A DNA stretch of 40,669 bases, from NCBI GenBank assembly GCA_016792685.1, contig JAEULQ010000104.1, positions 1 through 40,669 of the forward strand. The letters run 5' to 3'. Made by a program: the position numbers and the translations under genes. This DNA is from Tabrizicola sp. Lineage in GTDB: Bacteria > Pseudomonadota > Alphaproteobacteria > Rhodobacterales > Rhodobacteraceae. Positions 30,770 through 38,490 of this stretch are shown here, in pieces (position 1 is the first letter of the stretch; each line of letters opens with the position of its first letter). Below the pieces are notes generated by a model. That model was not told the DNA's origin, did not search any database, and worked only from the letters and a program-made list of their open reading frames with translations.

Positions 30770-31492
30770 TTACCCCTGCGACAGGGCAGGATCGGCGCCC
30801 GTCCGGACCAGGCGGGTCAGGTCGGAAAGCCGTTCCTTCTGTCGGCCCTTGGCGTCGAAATTTGTGGGCGAAAGCCAGACGGCGAATGCCTCGGCCAAGG
30901 CGGGCCATTCGCTGTCGATGACCGAAAACCAGGCGGTGTCGCGGTTCCGGCCCTTGACGATCATGTGGTGACGGAACACCCCTTCGTAGCTGAACCCCAG
31001 CCGCTGCGCCGCCCGCCGCGAGGCGAGGTTCAGCGCGTTGCACTTCCATTCATAGCGCCGGTAACCCGCCTCGAAGGCCCAGCGCATCATCAGGTACATC
31101 GCCTCGGTTGCCGCCGCTCCGCGCTGCATCGACGGCGAGATGCAGATATGCCCAACCTCGATCGACCCTGCCTCGGGTGTGATCCGCAAATAGCTCGCGA
31201 TCCCGCCGCATTTTCCCGTCCCGACATCCCGCATGACGAAAAAGCGCGGGTCCTCGCCGGCCTCGCGTTCCCGCGCCCAGCGATGATAGGCCGAACCCGA
31301 GGTGAAAGGGCCGTAGGGCATGTAGTCCCAAAGCGCATCATGCCCGGTAAAGGCCTCGTGCAGATCGAAGGCATGGGCATCGGCGTTCAGAGGCTCGAGC
31401 CGCACCAGTCGCCCCTGCATCGGCGCATGGTCCGGTCTTCGTGGCGGAACCCAGCCCGACACGGCCGCACCCAGCAAACGCTCATCCATCAT
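30770..31492 (-). CDS. GNAT acetyltransferase, RimJ/RimL type
   Basis: A 240-residue acetyltransferase. The first third (PMQGRLVRLEPLNADAHAFDLHEAF...WDYMPYGPF) and the acetyl-CoA motif HICISPSMQRGAAATEAMYLMMRWAFEAGYRRYEWKCNALNLASRRAAQRLGFSYEGVFRHHMIVKGRNRDTAWFSV follow the RimJ/RimL-like layout, where R-G-x-A replaces RxxGxG/A. Substrates for this group include N-terminal residues and small amines; none is claimed. The start is the first of two ATGs (31490-31492), after GGGAGGGGTG. It may be the last gene of the DUF1800-DUF1501 unit, 54 bp downstream, and it converges on the receiver gene. Confidence 0.85.
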   Translation of the reverse strand: MMDERLLGAAVSGWVPPRRPDHAPMQGRLVRLEPLNADAHAFDLHEAFTGHDALWDYMPYGPFTSGSAYHRWAREREAGEDPRFFVMRDVGTGKCGGIASYLRITPEAGSIEVGHICISPSMQRGAAATEAMYLMMRWAFEAGYRRYEWKCNALNLASRRAAQRLGFSYEGVFRHHMIVKGRNRDTAWFSVIDSEWPALAEAFAVWLSPTNFDAKGRQKERLSDLTRLVRTGADPALSQG

Positions 31493-31546
31493 CACCCCTC
31501 CCGCGCCCATGGCCAAGGCTAGGCCGGGCGCAGGGCGGTCGCAAGC

Positions 31547-32692
31547 TCAGAGGATCAGTTGAGCCGGCATCTCGATCTTCAGCCCGGGAAATACGGTGCC
31601 CTCCAGCACTGCTTGGTCGATCCCGAACAACCCGGCGAGCACCTGCCCCGCCCAGTCGCGGACGTCGGACGTGGGAAGCAGGTCGCGCCGGTCGTAAAGG
31701 TCAGCCTCGGCCAGCCCCGGCCAGCGGCCATAGACTTTCCCGCCCCGGACCGCGCCCCCCGCAACCAGCATCGCGCCACCCGTGCCGTGGTCCGTCCCAC
31801 CCGAGCCGTTCTGGCGCACGGTCCGGCCGAACTCGGTCATTGCCATGACAACCGTCTTGCCCCAGGCGTCCGGGCCCAGGCCCGCCTTCAGCCGCAGCAC
31901 TGTGCGTTGCAACTGGTCCAGCGGTTTGCGGATCGCCCGCGCCTGCCCCTTGTGCGTGTCCCAGCCGGAGAGCGAAAAGGCGGCGATGCGGGCCGAGCCG
32001 CGCAGTCGTTCGGCAACGAAATCGGCGATCAGGTCGGTGTCCTGGCCCTCGCCTTCTTCCATGCCTGCCAGGCCGAAAGCAGTGGCCGAGGCCTGATGGA
32101 AGAGGGGATCGGCCTCGTAGACATGCTCCAGAAGCGCGCGGGCCGGTGCCGAGACCGCAAGATCCTGATCTGGCGACCAGCTTTGGGCCGCTGCGGAACC
32201 GGCAAGGATCGGCATTGCCTCGCGCCCGACGGCCCAGGCGGTTTCGGACTGCGCGCCGGGCAGGACGGTGAGAAGCCGGTTCAGCCAGCCATCCCTTTGT
32301 GCCGCCGGAACAAGGTCGGTCCCGGTCCCGGCTTCCAGGAGGTCCTGCCCGTCGAAATGGCTGCGCTTGTCGCGGTAGGGGGTGGAGGTCGCGTGGACAA
32401 AGGCCAGTTCCCCTGCAGCCCAGAGCGGCATCAGGTTCGAGAGGCCCTCATGCAGGGCAAAGAAGCCGTCAAGGTCCGCACTTGGGGCCAGTACGTCCGG
32501 CCGCGCCGCCGCCAAACCCGCGTCCCCCCTTGGTTGCACGACATCAAGGCCATCCATCGCGCCGCGGAGGATGATGACCACCAGTCGGTTTTCGCCAGGC
32601 GTGGCGGCCAATGTCAGGGTCGTGAGCATCGGGTGCGCCGCCGCCGAGCAGCCAAGCGCGCCAAGGCCCTTCAGGAAAATGCGCCGTTCCAT
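31547..32692 (-). CDS. DUF1501 family protein, Tat-exported
   Basis: A 381-residue protein of DUF1501, a family usually found next to DUF1800 and related to the alkaline-phosphatase/sulfatase superfamily. The N-terminus is a twin-arginine signal (ERRIFLKGLGALGCSAAA), so it is periplasmic. Family landmarks: VVIILRGAMDGLDVVQP, the DKRSHFDGQDLLEAG region, SLSGWDTHKGQ with the conserved DTH, and MTEFGRTVRQNGSGGTDHGTGGAMLVAGG, with likely metal-binding His and Asp. The substrate is unknown. The ATG at 32690-32692 follows GGAGGTGA, which overlaps the stop of the DUF1800 gene four bases away. Confidence 0.87.
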   Translation of the reverse strand: MERRIFLKGLGALGCSAAAHPMLTTLTLAATPGENRLVVIILRGAMDGLDVVQPRGDAGLAAARPDVLAPSADLDGFFALHEGLSNLMPLWAAGELAFVHATSTPYRDKRSHFDGQDLLEAGTGTDLVPAAQRDGWLNRLLTVLPGAQSETAWAVGREAMPILAGSAAAQSWSPDQDLAVSAPARALLEHVYEADPLFHQASATAFGLAGMEEGEGQDTDLIADFVAERLRGSARIAAFSLSGWDTHKGQARAIRKPLDQLQRTVLRLKAGLGPDAWGKTVVMAMTEFGRTVRQNGSGGTDHGTGGAMLVAGGAVRGGKVYGRWPGLAEADLYDRRDLLPTSDVRDWAGQVLAGLFGIDQAVLEGTVFPGLKIEMPAQLIL

Positions 32693-32696
32693 CGCG

Positions 32697-34013
32697 TCAC
32701 CTCCGATTGAATTCCGGCGAAGCGAGGACCAGCCCCACCCCGTCACGCGCCGATTCTGCTGCGCCGACCGCCCATGTCAGTCGCTCACCCGCCCGTTTGC
32801 CCAATGCTGTGCGCAAGAAGTCGCGGGGGTCGGGCAAGGGCCGCACCAGCCGCTGCGGTGCCGCCATGGCCCAGTCGATGCGCGCCGCAAGTCCCTGCGG
32901 CGTGATCCATGCGGCCGCAGCCTCGGGCCAGCCATCAGGCCCCGGGGCCTGGCGGAAGGGCTGGCCCATCGCCTGCAAGGGATTGAGGATCAGCCGCCGC
33001 ACGTCACGCGGGGCGGCGGCCAGGATCGTTTCGGAGGTGACGCCCAGCGCACGGAAGGCTGCCACCATGAAGTCGAAAGGCTGGCGTGCCTTGGTGCCCT
33101 GCCCCGCCTTGGGATGCGTCAGAAGTGCCTGGCTGACCGCCTTCAAGTCGCCCCCCGTTGCCCGGAAGACGTCCTCCAGATCGGCCACCAGCGCCGGGTC
33201 CGGCGCATCGGCCACGAAATGCACGGCAAGCTTTCGGGCCAGATGCGCCGCCGTCTCGGGCCGCGCGGCCAGATCGTCCAGCACCGCATGGATCGGGGCC
33301 ATCCCCTTGCCGTCATAGCGCACCCCGAGCACGGTTTCCGCCCCCGGCTCGGCGCGTTTCGCATCGAAGACAAACCCCTCTGGCCCAACGGCAAGCCCGG
33401 TCAGGAGCTCGGCCAGTTCACGCACATCAGTTTGCGCATAGTCCGCCCCGACCCCCAGCGTGTGCAGTTCCAGCAGCTCACGCGCGAGGTTCTCGTTCAA
33501 CCCCTTCTTCTGACGTTTGCCCTTGGGCGAGCCGGGGCCGAAGGACGCTTCCTGGTTCAGATAGATCAGCATTGCCGGATGGGTGGTGACCGCACGCAGC
33601 ATGTCGGCAAAGCGAGCTGTGACATGGGGGCGGATCGCCTCGTCGATCAGGACGCCGGGAAAGGGTGCCTCTTGCCGGTTGCGTGCCGCGACGGTGAAGT
33701 GGTCAGCCCAGAACGCGACCAACCTTTCACGGAAGGCATCAGGCGACCCCACGGCGCGGGCAAAGCTCGTCTTCAGACCGCGCAAGGCCAGATCGTCCAG
33801 GGCGTGTCGCGCGGCCTTGATTGCGCCTTCGTCCCTGGCCTGACGCGCCTCGCGATAGGCCGCCGCCGCCAGAGCGACCTCGGCCAGGGTGTTGCCCGGC
33901 CAGTCTGATGCGGCCAGATCCGGTCCTGCAAGATTGGCGATCAGTCCTTCGGGGGCCGACGCATTGGCGGGCAGGCCATAGCCGAACCTGATTGCAATGC
34001 CTTCAGCGTCCAT
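32697..34013 (-). CDS. DUF1800 family protein
   Basis: A 438-residue protein of DUF1800. Recognisable blocks are FRERLVAFWADHFTVAARN, GVLIDEAIRPHVTARFADMLRAVTTHPAMLIYLNQE, GLNENLARELLELHTLGVGADYAQTDVRELAELLTG and HLARKLAVHFVADAPDPALVADLEDVFRATGGDLKAVSQALLTHP. The function is unknown; family members are mostly encoded beside DUF1501, as here. Unlike many members it shows no signal peptide at the ATG (MDAEGIAIRFGYGLP). GAGGGGCGCA precedes the start. The last codons and stop contain the ribosome-binding site of DUF1501 (GGAGGTGA), strongly suggesting coupled synthesis. Confidence 0.87.
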   Translation of the reverse strand: MDAEGIAIRFGYGLPANASAPEGLIANLAGPDLAASDWPGNTLAEVALAAAAYREARQARDEGAIKAARHALDDLALRGLKTSFARAVGSPDAFRERLVAFWADHFTVAARNRQEAPFPGVLIDEAIRPHVTARFADMLRAVTTHPAMLIYLNQEASFGPGSPKGKRQKKGLNENLARELLELHTLGVGADYAQTDVRELAELLTGLAVGPEGFVFDAKRAEPGAETVLGVRYDGKGMAPIHAVLDDLAARPETAAHLARKLAVHFVADAPDPALVADLEDVFRATGGDLKAVSQALLTHPKAGQGTKARQPFDFMVAAFRALGVTSETILAAAPRDVRRLILNPLQAMGQPFRQAPGPDGWPEAAAAWITPQGLAARIDWAMAAPQRLVRPLPDPRDFLRTALGKRAGERLTWAVGAAESARDGVGLVLASPEFNRR

Positions 34014-34117
34014 TGCGCCCCTCGCATCAGTTGGTCCTCGCCCATCATACGCGACCCGCCACCCGATCCGTCGTTGGGAATCTGTCGGTTGGGCGGTTCG
34101 TCGCGACAGGGGTGACG

Positions 34118-34585
34118 CTAGAAGCGGAAGTCGTCCGGATAGACGTGGAACCCGTCAAAGTCGGCCTTGCCAAGCGGCACACCCGCCGCACGCAAGGCGG
34201 CATAGCCCATGGTCAGGTGAAAGAAGAAATTCGGCAGGCCATAGAGATGCAGGAAATCGGTCCCGGTCTGCTCCAGCACCGCAAAGCCCGCGTGGTGGCG
34301 GATGATGTGGGTTTCGGCATCCTTGAATTCGTCGGGCGTCATGGCGCCCAGCATGGCACGGGCCACGGCCAGCCTTGGGCCAAGCGCGTGCGGCAGGTCC
34401 GGCACCTCGCGCCCGGCCAGGGGGCAGGCGACGCGGAGGGAAAACCCCGCCGCCGTGGCGAATTGCTGGCCCGCCGGAAACGCGTCGGCGATGCGGGCCT
34501 CAAGCGCCTCTGGCCCCGCCTTCTCGGCCATCGCCGCCACGCGGGCGAGGTAGTGCCGGAAAACGGGGACCGAGGCCTGATACAT
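34118..34585 (-). CDS. DUF1993 family protein (copy 2)
   Basis: A 155-residue DUF1993 protein, paralogous to the one at 754-1248. Shared features include the N-terminal SVPVFRHYLARVAAMAEK helix, the FPAGQQFATAAGFSLRVAC segment and the C-terminal LPNFFFHLTMGYAALRAAGVPLGKADFDG, which parallels LPQFFFHVTTAYDILRANGVELGKRDYMG. The ATG at 34583-34585 shares one base with the aspS stop (TGATG), with AAGGA just upstream in the aspS end. Co-expression with aspartyl-tRNA synthetase is thus likely, although no functional link is known. Confidence 0.88.
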   Translation of the reverse strand: MYQASVPVFRHYLARVAAMAEKAGPEALEARIADAFPAGQQFATAAGFSLRVACPLAGREVPDLPHALGPRLAVARAMLGAMTPDEFKDAETHIIRHHAGFAVLEQTGTDFLHLYGLPNFFFHLTMGYAALRAAGVPLGKADFDGFHVYPDDFRF

Positions 34586-36381
34586 CACGCTTCCTTGGGC
34601 AGGACGCGCAGGCGAAGCTCGCGCAGCTGCTCGTTCAAGGGCTCCGAAGGCGCGCCCATCAAGAGGTCCTCGGCGCGCTGGTTCATCGGGAACATGATGA
34701 CCTCGCGGATGTTCTGGGTATCGGCCAGAAGCATCACCAGTCGGTCGATCCCCGCCGCGCAGCCACCGTGGGGCGGTGCGCCGTATTTGAACGCCTTGAC
34801 CATCCCGCCAAAGCGCTTGTCGACTTCGCTGTTCGGATAGCCCGCCAGCTCGAAGGCCTTGTACATGATCTCCGGCTTGTGGTTCCGGATGCCGCCCGAG
34901 ATCACCTCATAGCCGTTGCAGGCGAGGTCATACTGGTAGGCATAGACCTTGAGCGGATCGCCGTTCAGCGCGTCCAGGCCCCCCTGCGGCATCGAGAACG
35001 GGTTGTGGGAAAAGTCGATCTTCCCCTCGTCGGTCTTCTCGTACATCGGGAAGTCGACGATCCAGGCAAAGCGGAAGCAGTCCTTCTCGGTCAGCCCCAG
35101 CTCTTCGCCGATGACGTTGCGCGCCTTGCCGGCGATGCCCTCGAACGCCTCGGGCTTGCCGCCCAGGAAGAAGGCCGCGTCGCCCTTCTCCAGGCCCAGC
35201 TGGACCCGGATCGCCTCGGTCCGCTCCGGCCCGATGTTCTTGGCCAGCGGTCCCGCGGCTTCCATGCCCGAACCATCTTCGGCGTCGCGCCAGAAGATAT
35301 AGCCCATGCCCGGCAGGCCCTGCTGCTGGGCGAAGGCATTCATCCGGTCGCAGAACTTGCGACCCACCGGCTCGCCCGACGGACCTTTCGGCGCGGGGAT
35401 GGCGCGGACTTCGTTGCCGTCCTGCTCCAGCAGTTTGGCGAAGATTGCGAAGCCCGAGCCGCGGAAATGCTCGCTCACGTCCTGCATCTTGATCGGGTTG
35501 CGCAGGTCGGGCTTGTCCGAGCCATACCATTTCAGGCTGTCCCGATAGGCAATCCGCGGCCAGTCGGCATAGACCTTGCGGCCCTTGCCGAAGTGCTCGA
35601 AAAGGCCCTGCAGCACCGGCTGGACGGCGGCGAAGACGTCATCCTGGGTGACGAAGCTCATCTCGACGTCCAGCTGGTAGAAATCGGTCGGCGAGCGGTC
35701 CGCGCGGGGGTCTTCATCGCGGAAGCAGGGCGCGATCTGGAAATAGCGGTCGAAGCCCGCGACCTGGATCAGCTGCTTGAACTGCTGCGGCGCTTGCGGC
35801 AGCGCGTAGAACTTGCCCGGATGGAGGCGCGACGGCACCAGAAAGTCGCGAGCGCCTTCGGGCGAGGAAGCCGTGATGATCGGCGTCTGGAACTCGGTGA
35901 AGCCCTGGTCCCACATCTTCATCCGCAGCCAGCGCACGACGTTCGAGCGCAGCATCATGTTCTGATGCATCGTGTCGCGGCGAAGGTCGAGGAAGCGGTA
36001 GGTGAGCCGCGTCTCTTCGGGATATTCGGTGTCACCGAAGACCGGCAGCGGCAGTTCCTCGGCGGGGCCAAGGACTTCGAGGTCAGTCACATAGACCTCG
36101 ATCTCGCCGGTCGGGATCTTCGTATTCACAAGGCTTGCGTCCCGCGCCTTTACCCGGCCGTCGATCCGGATCACCCATTCCGCCCGCACCTTCTCCAGCG
36201 CGGCGAAGGCCGGGGAATCCCCGTCGCACAGCACCTGGGTGATCCCGTAATGGTCGCGCAGGTCGATGAAGAGAACGCCGCCATGGTCGCGCACCCGGTG
36301 GACCCAGCCGGACAGCCGGACGGTTTCTCCCACGTTGGACGTGTTCAGCGCGGCACAAGTGTGGCTGCGATAGGCATGCAT
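34585..36381 (-). CDS. aspS: Aspartyl-tRNA synthetase (bacterial, possibly Asp/Asn non-discriminating)
   Basis: Charges tRNA-Asp (in many alphaproteobacteria also tRNA-Asn, followed by amidation by GatCAB). The 598 residues hold the OB-fold anticodon-binding domain ([26 protein letters not shown], about 26-50), the class-II motif 2 ([24 protein letters not shown]), the bacterial GAD insertion (about 290-410) and motif 3 ([27 protein letters not shown]). The ATG at 36379-36381 ([18 protein letters not shown]) is chosen since homologues start there; a GGGGA sits upstream. DUF1993 overlaps its stop. Discrimination between Asp and Asn tRNA cannot be decided by eye. Confidence 0.95.
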   Translation of the reverse strand: MHAYRSHTCAALNTSNVGETVRLSGWVHRVRDHGGVLFIDLRDHYGITQVLCDGDSPAFAALEKVRAEWVIRIDGRVKARDASLVNTKIPTGEIEVYVTDLEVLGPAEELPLPVFGDTEYPEETRLTYRFLDLRRDTMHQNMMLRSNVVRWLRMKMWDQGFTEFQTPIITASSPEGARDFLVPSRLHPGKFYALPQAPQQFKQLIQVAGFDRYFQIAPCFRDEDPRADRSPTDFYQLDVEMSFVTQDDVFAAVQPVLQGLFEHFGKGRKVYADWPRIAYRDSLKWYGSDKPDLRNPIKMQDVSEHFRGSGFAIFAKLLEQDGNEVRAIPAPKGPSGEPVGRKFCDRMNAFAQQQGLPGMGYIFWRDAEDGSGMEAAGPLAKNIGPERTEAIRVQLGLEKGDAAFFLGGKPEAFEGIAGKARNVIGEELGLTEKDCFRFAWIVDFPMYEKTDEGKIDFSHNPFSMPQGGLDALNGDPLKVYAYQYDLACNGYEVISGGIRNHKPEIMYKAFELAGYPNSEVDKRFGGMVKAFKYGAPPHGGCAAGIDRLVMLLADTQNIREVIMFPMNQRAEDLLMGAPSEPLNEQLRELRLRVLPKEA

Positions 36382-36419
36382 TCTCGTTCCCCTTTCGAGG
36401 GCTTGGCGTCGTTCGGGCC

Positions 36420-36448
36420 GATACACTCCGACCCGGGGGCCAAGTCAA
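36420..36448 (-). promoter_or_regulatory. Candidate aspS promoter
   Basis: On the minus strand TTGACT (36448-36443) is a 5/6 -35 box, and TGTATC (36425-36420) lies 17 bp downstream as a weaker -10. The implied leader to the aspS ATG at 36381 is about 32 nt. Consensus-based only. Confidence 0.4.
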
Positions 36449-36479
36449 GGGTGGCCGGGCCGGTCGGCAGGTCCGGGCA

Positions 36480-36525
36480 CCGGAAATCGTCACGATTTCC
36501 GGACCGATTTCCGTTCGGAAATCGG
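36480..36525. repeat. Two tandem palindromes after the pabC stop
   Basis: CCGGAAATCG (36480-36489) pairs with CGATTTCCGG (36493-36502) across TCA, and one base later CCGATTTCCG (36504-36513) pairs with CGGAAATCGG (36516-36525) across TT. They begin two bases beyond the pabC stop codon and lie upstream of aspS. The second shares its outer arms CCGATTTC / GAAATCGG with the palindrome at 169-190 but has a different, still paired, core. Confidence 0.75.
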
Positions 36526-36527
36526 TT

Positions 36528-37136
36528 TCACCCGGCCCAGACCGCCGGGATCAGCCCCCGCAGCGCATTGCCGACCCAAAGCCTGGCTTTGGGCAGGTCA
36601 TCTGCCAGCAGCACTTCCTCGGTCACGCCCAACTCCGTGCGCAGCACACCGGGCAAGAGCCCGCTGCCAAGGGGCGGTGTCCGCATGCCCTGCCCCCTGT
36701 CGAAAAAGAGCGTGGTGATCGTGCCCTCGCAGACCTCGCCGCGTTCGTTCAGAAACAAGACCTCGTCCAATCCCTGGGGCAGCGCCGCGCGGGCGGAGTC
36801 ATAGGTTTCTCGACGCGTCGACTTTATCGACAACCAGGGATCGTCCGACCGGAGCCGGGCATCAGCCAGGCCCAGGCGCCACTGAGGCTTTGCAGGCGGC
36901 AGCGGAGATGTCTCCCAGTTCACCCTGCCCTCGCGGTCAAGGGTCAGGCGCAGCCGGGCCGCATGCGCGGGGCCAGCCGGCGCGACCTTGGGGCAGTCCC
37001 AACCCAGGAGGACCGCCGACCGCTGCAGGCGCGCCTGATGCAAGGGCCAGCGGGGTGCGCCATTGCCGTCCCAGAGGACCGTTTCGATCAGCTTCAGTCC
37101 CGGCGCACGGCCGCCTTCACGAAGCGCGCTTTCCAC
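36528..37136 (-). CDS. pabC: Class IV aminotransferase, aminodeoxychorismate lyase-like
   Basis: A PLP enzyme of fold type IV, likely converting 4-amino-4-deoxychorismate to p-aminobenzoate. The 202 residues hold LKLIETVLWDG, the region around the Schiff-base Lys (SIKSTRRETYDSAR), DEVLFLNERGEVCEGTITTLFF and PPLGSGLLPGVLR, all type IV marks; the protein is short but within the range for this clade. I start it at the GTG at 37134-37136, preceded by GGGAGGAGG; it lies within the 3' end of pabB, a 43-bp overlap. A longer ATG form five codons upstream would put that Shine-Dalgarno inside the coding region. Confidence 0.82.
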   Translation of the reverse strand: MESALREGGRAPGLKLIETVLWDGNGAPRWPLHQARLQRSAVLLGWDCPKVAPAGPAHAARLRLTLDREGRVNWETSPLPPAKPQWRLGLADARLRSDDPWLSIKSTRRETYDSARAALPQGLDEVLFLNERGEVCEGTITTLFFDRGQGMRTPPLGSGLLPGVLRTELGVTEEVLLADDLPKARLWVGNALRGLIPAVWAG

Positions 37137-38248
37137 AGCGCCTCCTCCCATTCCCCGGGTGCGGTCGAGCCATGCGTCAGCCCGCCGCCCACATTCATCA
37201 AGATCTCCTGCCCGGTGACCGAAAGGGTCCGGATCGCCACAGAAAAATCCGCCTCGCCTTCGGGCGACATCCAGCCGATCGCGCCGCAGTAGACGCCGCG
37301 CGGCGAGGGTTCGACTTCCCGGATGATTTCCATCGCCCGGATCTTCGGTGCGCCGGTGACCGAGCCGCAGGGGAACAAGGCCCCCATCAATCCGTGAAGC
37401 GTCGGCTGACCGGAAAGCTCGCCCTCGATGGTCGAGGTCATCTGGTGGACCGTCGCATAGGTCTCGACCGCGAAAAGCGCGGGCACCTTGACGCTGCCGA
37501 CCTTCGCCAGCCGGGAGATGTCGTTGCGCAGAAGGTCCACGATCATCAGGTTCTCGGCCCGGTCCTTTTCGGCGCCCTGAAGCTCAGCGACGATCGCGCG
37601 ATCTTCGCCCGCATCCTTGCCCCGCGGCCGGGTGCCCTTCATGGGTCGGGTGATGATGCGGCCACCCTCGACGCGGAAGAAAAGCTCGGGCGAGCGCGAC
37701 ACCACGACAGGCCCGACGCCCAGATCGACAAAGGCGCCATGCCCAACCGCACCGGTCCGCCGGAAGGCGCCATAAAGCCCCAGTGGAGTGCCCGAGACCA
37801 GCCGCGCCGCCATCGGGAAAGTCAGGTTCACCTGATAGCAGTCCCCGGCCGCGATATAGTCGAAGACTTTTCGCGCGGCATTGCCATAGGCCCGCCGCCC
37901 GACCAGTGGTTCCGGCGCGGTCATCCAGGTCGACCGGCCCTCCTGGGCGGCTTGCTGCAGAAGCGGGCCTGCCTCATCGGGGCCTGCGAAGACGCCAAGC
38001 GCCAAGAGGGGGCCGGGGCGGCGCCGGGGCAGCATGCGGCGGAGCTTCGGCTCCAGCGCATAGCCCGCCTCATAAGCTATATAGCCCGCAATCCAGGCCC
38101 CCTTGGCCCGCGCCTCCTCGGCTCGGGCAAGCGCCGGGACCACTTCGTCGGGACGCGAGGCGACGATCACTTCTCGCGCCGTCGCGAAAAGCACCGGTTC
38201 CCCTCTTGGCCCATGTTCCAGCAGGATCACCGCGCGCCGCCCTTTCAT
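37094..38248 (-). CDS. pabB: Aminodeoxychorismate synthase component I
   Basis: Produces 4-amino-4-deoxychorismate from chorismate with glutamine-derived or free ammonia, the first step to p-aminobenzoate for folate. The 384 residues are a chorismate-binding domain with GDCYQVNLTFPM, RSPELFFRVEGG, the catalytic PMKGTRPRG, the Glu/Asp-rich AEKDRAENLMIVDLLRNDIS, VHQMTSTIEGEL, FPCGSVTGAPKIRAMEII and the C-terminal DFSVAIRTLSV block. It is shorter at the N-terminus than E. coli PabB (about 450), as is common in this group. The glutaminase subunit PabA is not nearby. pabC overlaps its 3' end, so the two are co-translated. Confidence 0.93.
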   Translation of the reverse strand: MKGRRAVILLEHGPRGEPVLFATAREVIVASRPDEVVPALARAEEARAKGAWIAGYIAYEAGYALEPKLRRMLPRRRPGPLLALGVFAGPDEAGPLLQQAAQEGRSTWMTAPEPLVGRRAYGNAARKVFDYIAAGDCYQVNLTFPMAARLVSGTPLGLYGAFRRTGAVGHGAFVDLGVGPVVVSRSPELFFRVEGGRIITRPMKGTRPRGKDAGEDRAIVAELQGAEKDRAENLMIVDLLRNDISRLAKVGSVKVPALFAVETYATVHQMTSTIEGELSGQPTLHGLMGALFPCGSVTGAPKIRAMEIIREVEPSPRGVYCGAIGWMSPEGEADFSVAIRTLSVTGQEILMNVGGGLTHGSTAPGEWEEALWKARFVKAAVRRD

Positions 38249-38337
38249 CCCTGATACCTCGAAATAGGCCGAAGCGCCCCCCGCCGCCAGCCGTTTCCGG
38301 ACCCATCACCGGGGCGAAAACGACGCGACCCGCGAAA

Positions 38338-38363
38338 ATTTCCTGATCGGAAGGTCAGGAAAT
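38338..38363. promoter_or_regulatory. Inverted repeat upstream of the permease promoter
   Basis: ATTTCCTGA (38338-38346) is matched by its perfect reverse complement TCAGGAAAT (38355-38363) across 8 bp. It lies between pabB (divergent) and the permease gene, about 40 bp upstream of the predicted -35 at 38402, a position suited to an activator. No regulator gene is adjacent. Confidence 0.5.
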
Positions 38364-38401
38364 GCATTCAAAGCTTGCCTGATGATCAAATTCGCGGTTC
38401 C

Positions 38402-38430
38402 CTGTCATCAGTGCCGACCCACCATATGAT
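38402..38430 (+). promoter_or_regulatory. Candidate permease promoter
   Basis: CTGTCA (38402-38407) and TATGAT (38425-38430) are 17 bp apart, matching -35 and -10 consensus at 4/6 and 5/6. The leader of about 54 nt to the ATG at 38491 is A-rich and ends in AAGGGA. Confidence 0.5.
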
Positions 38431-38490
38431 GTGGGCCGGGCTTAACGAATAACAAAAAAGCGTCCAACACCGGTACGAAGGGAACATCCA

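Noticed and set aside
34375-36804. Very long open frame (about 800 codons) on the plus strand
   Set aside because: It is the antisense of aspS and neighbours; high GC keeps reverse frames open. The translation has no family motifs and the minus strand encodes an intact aspartyl-tRNA synthetase.
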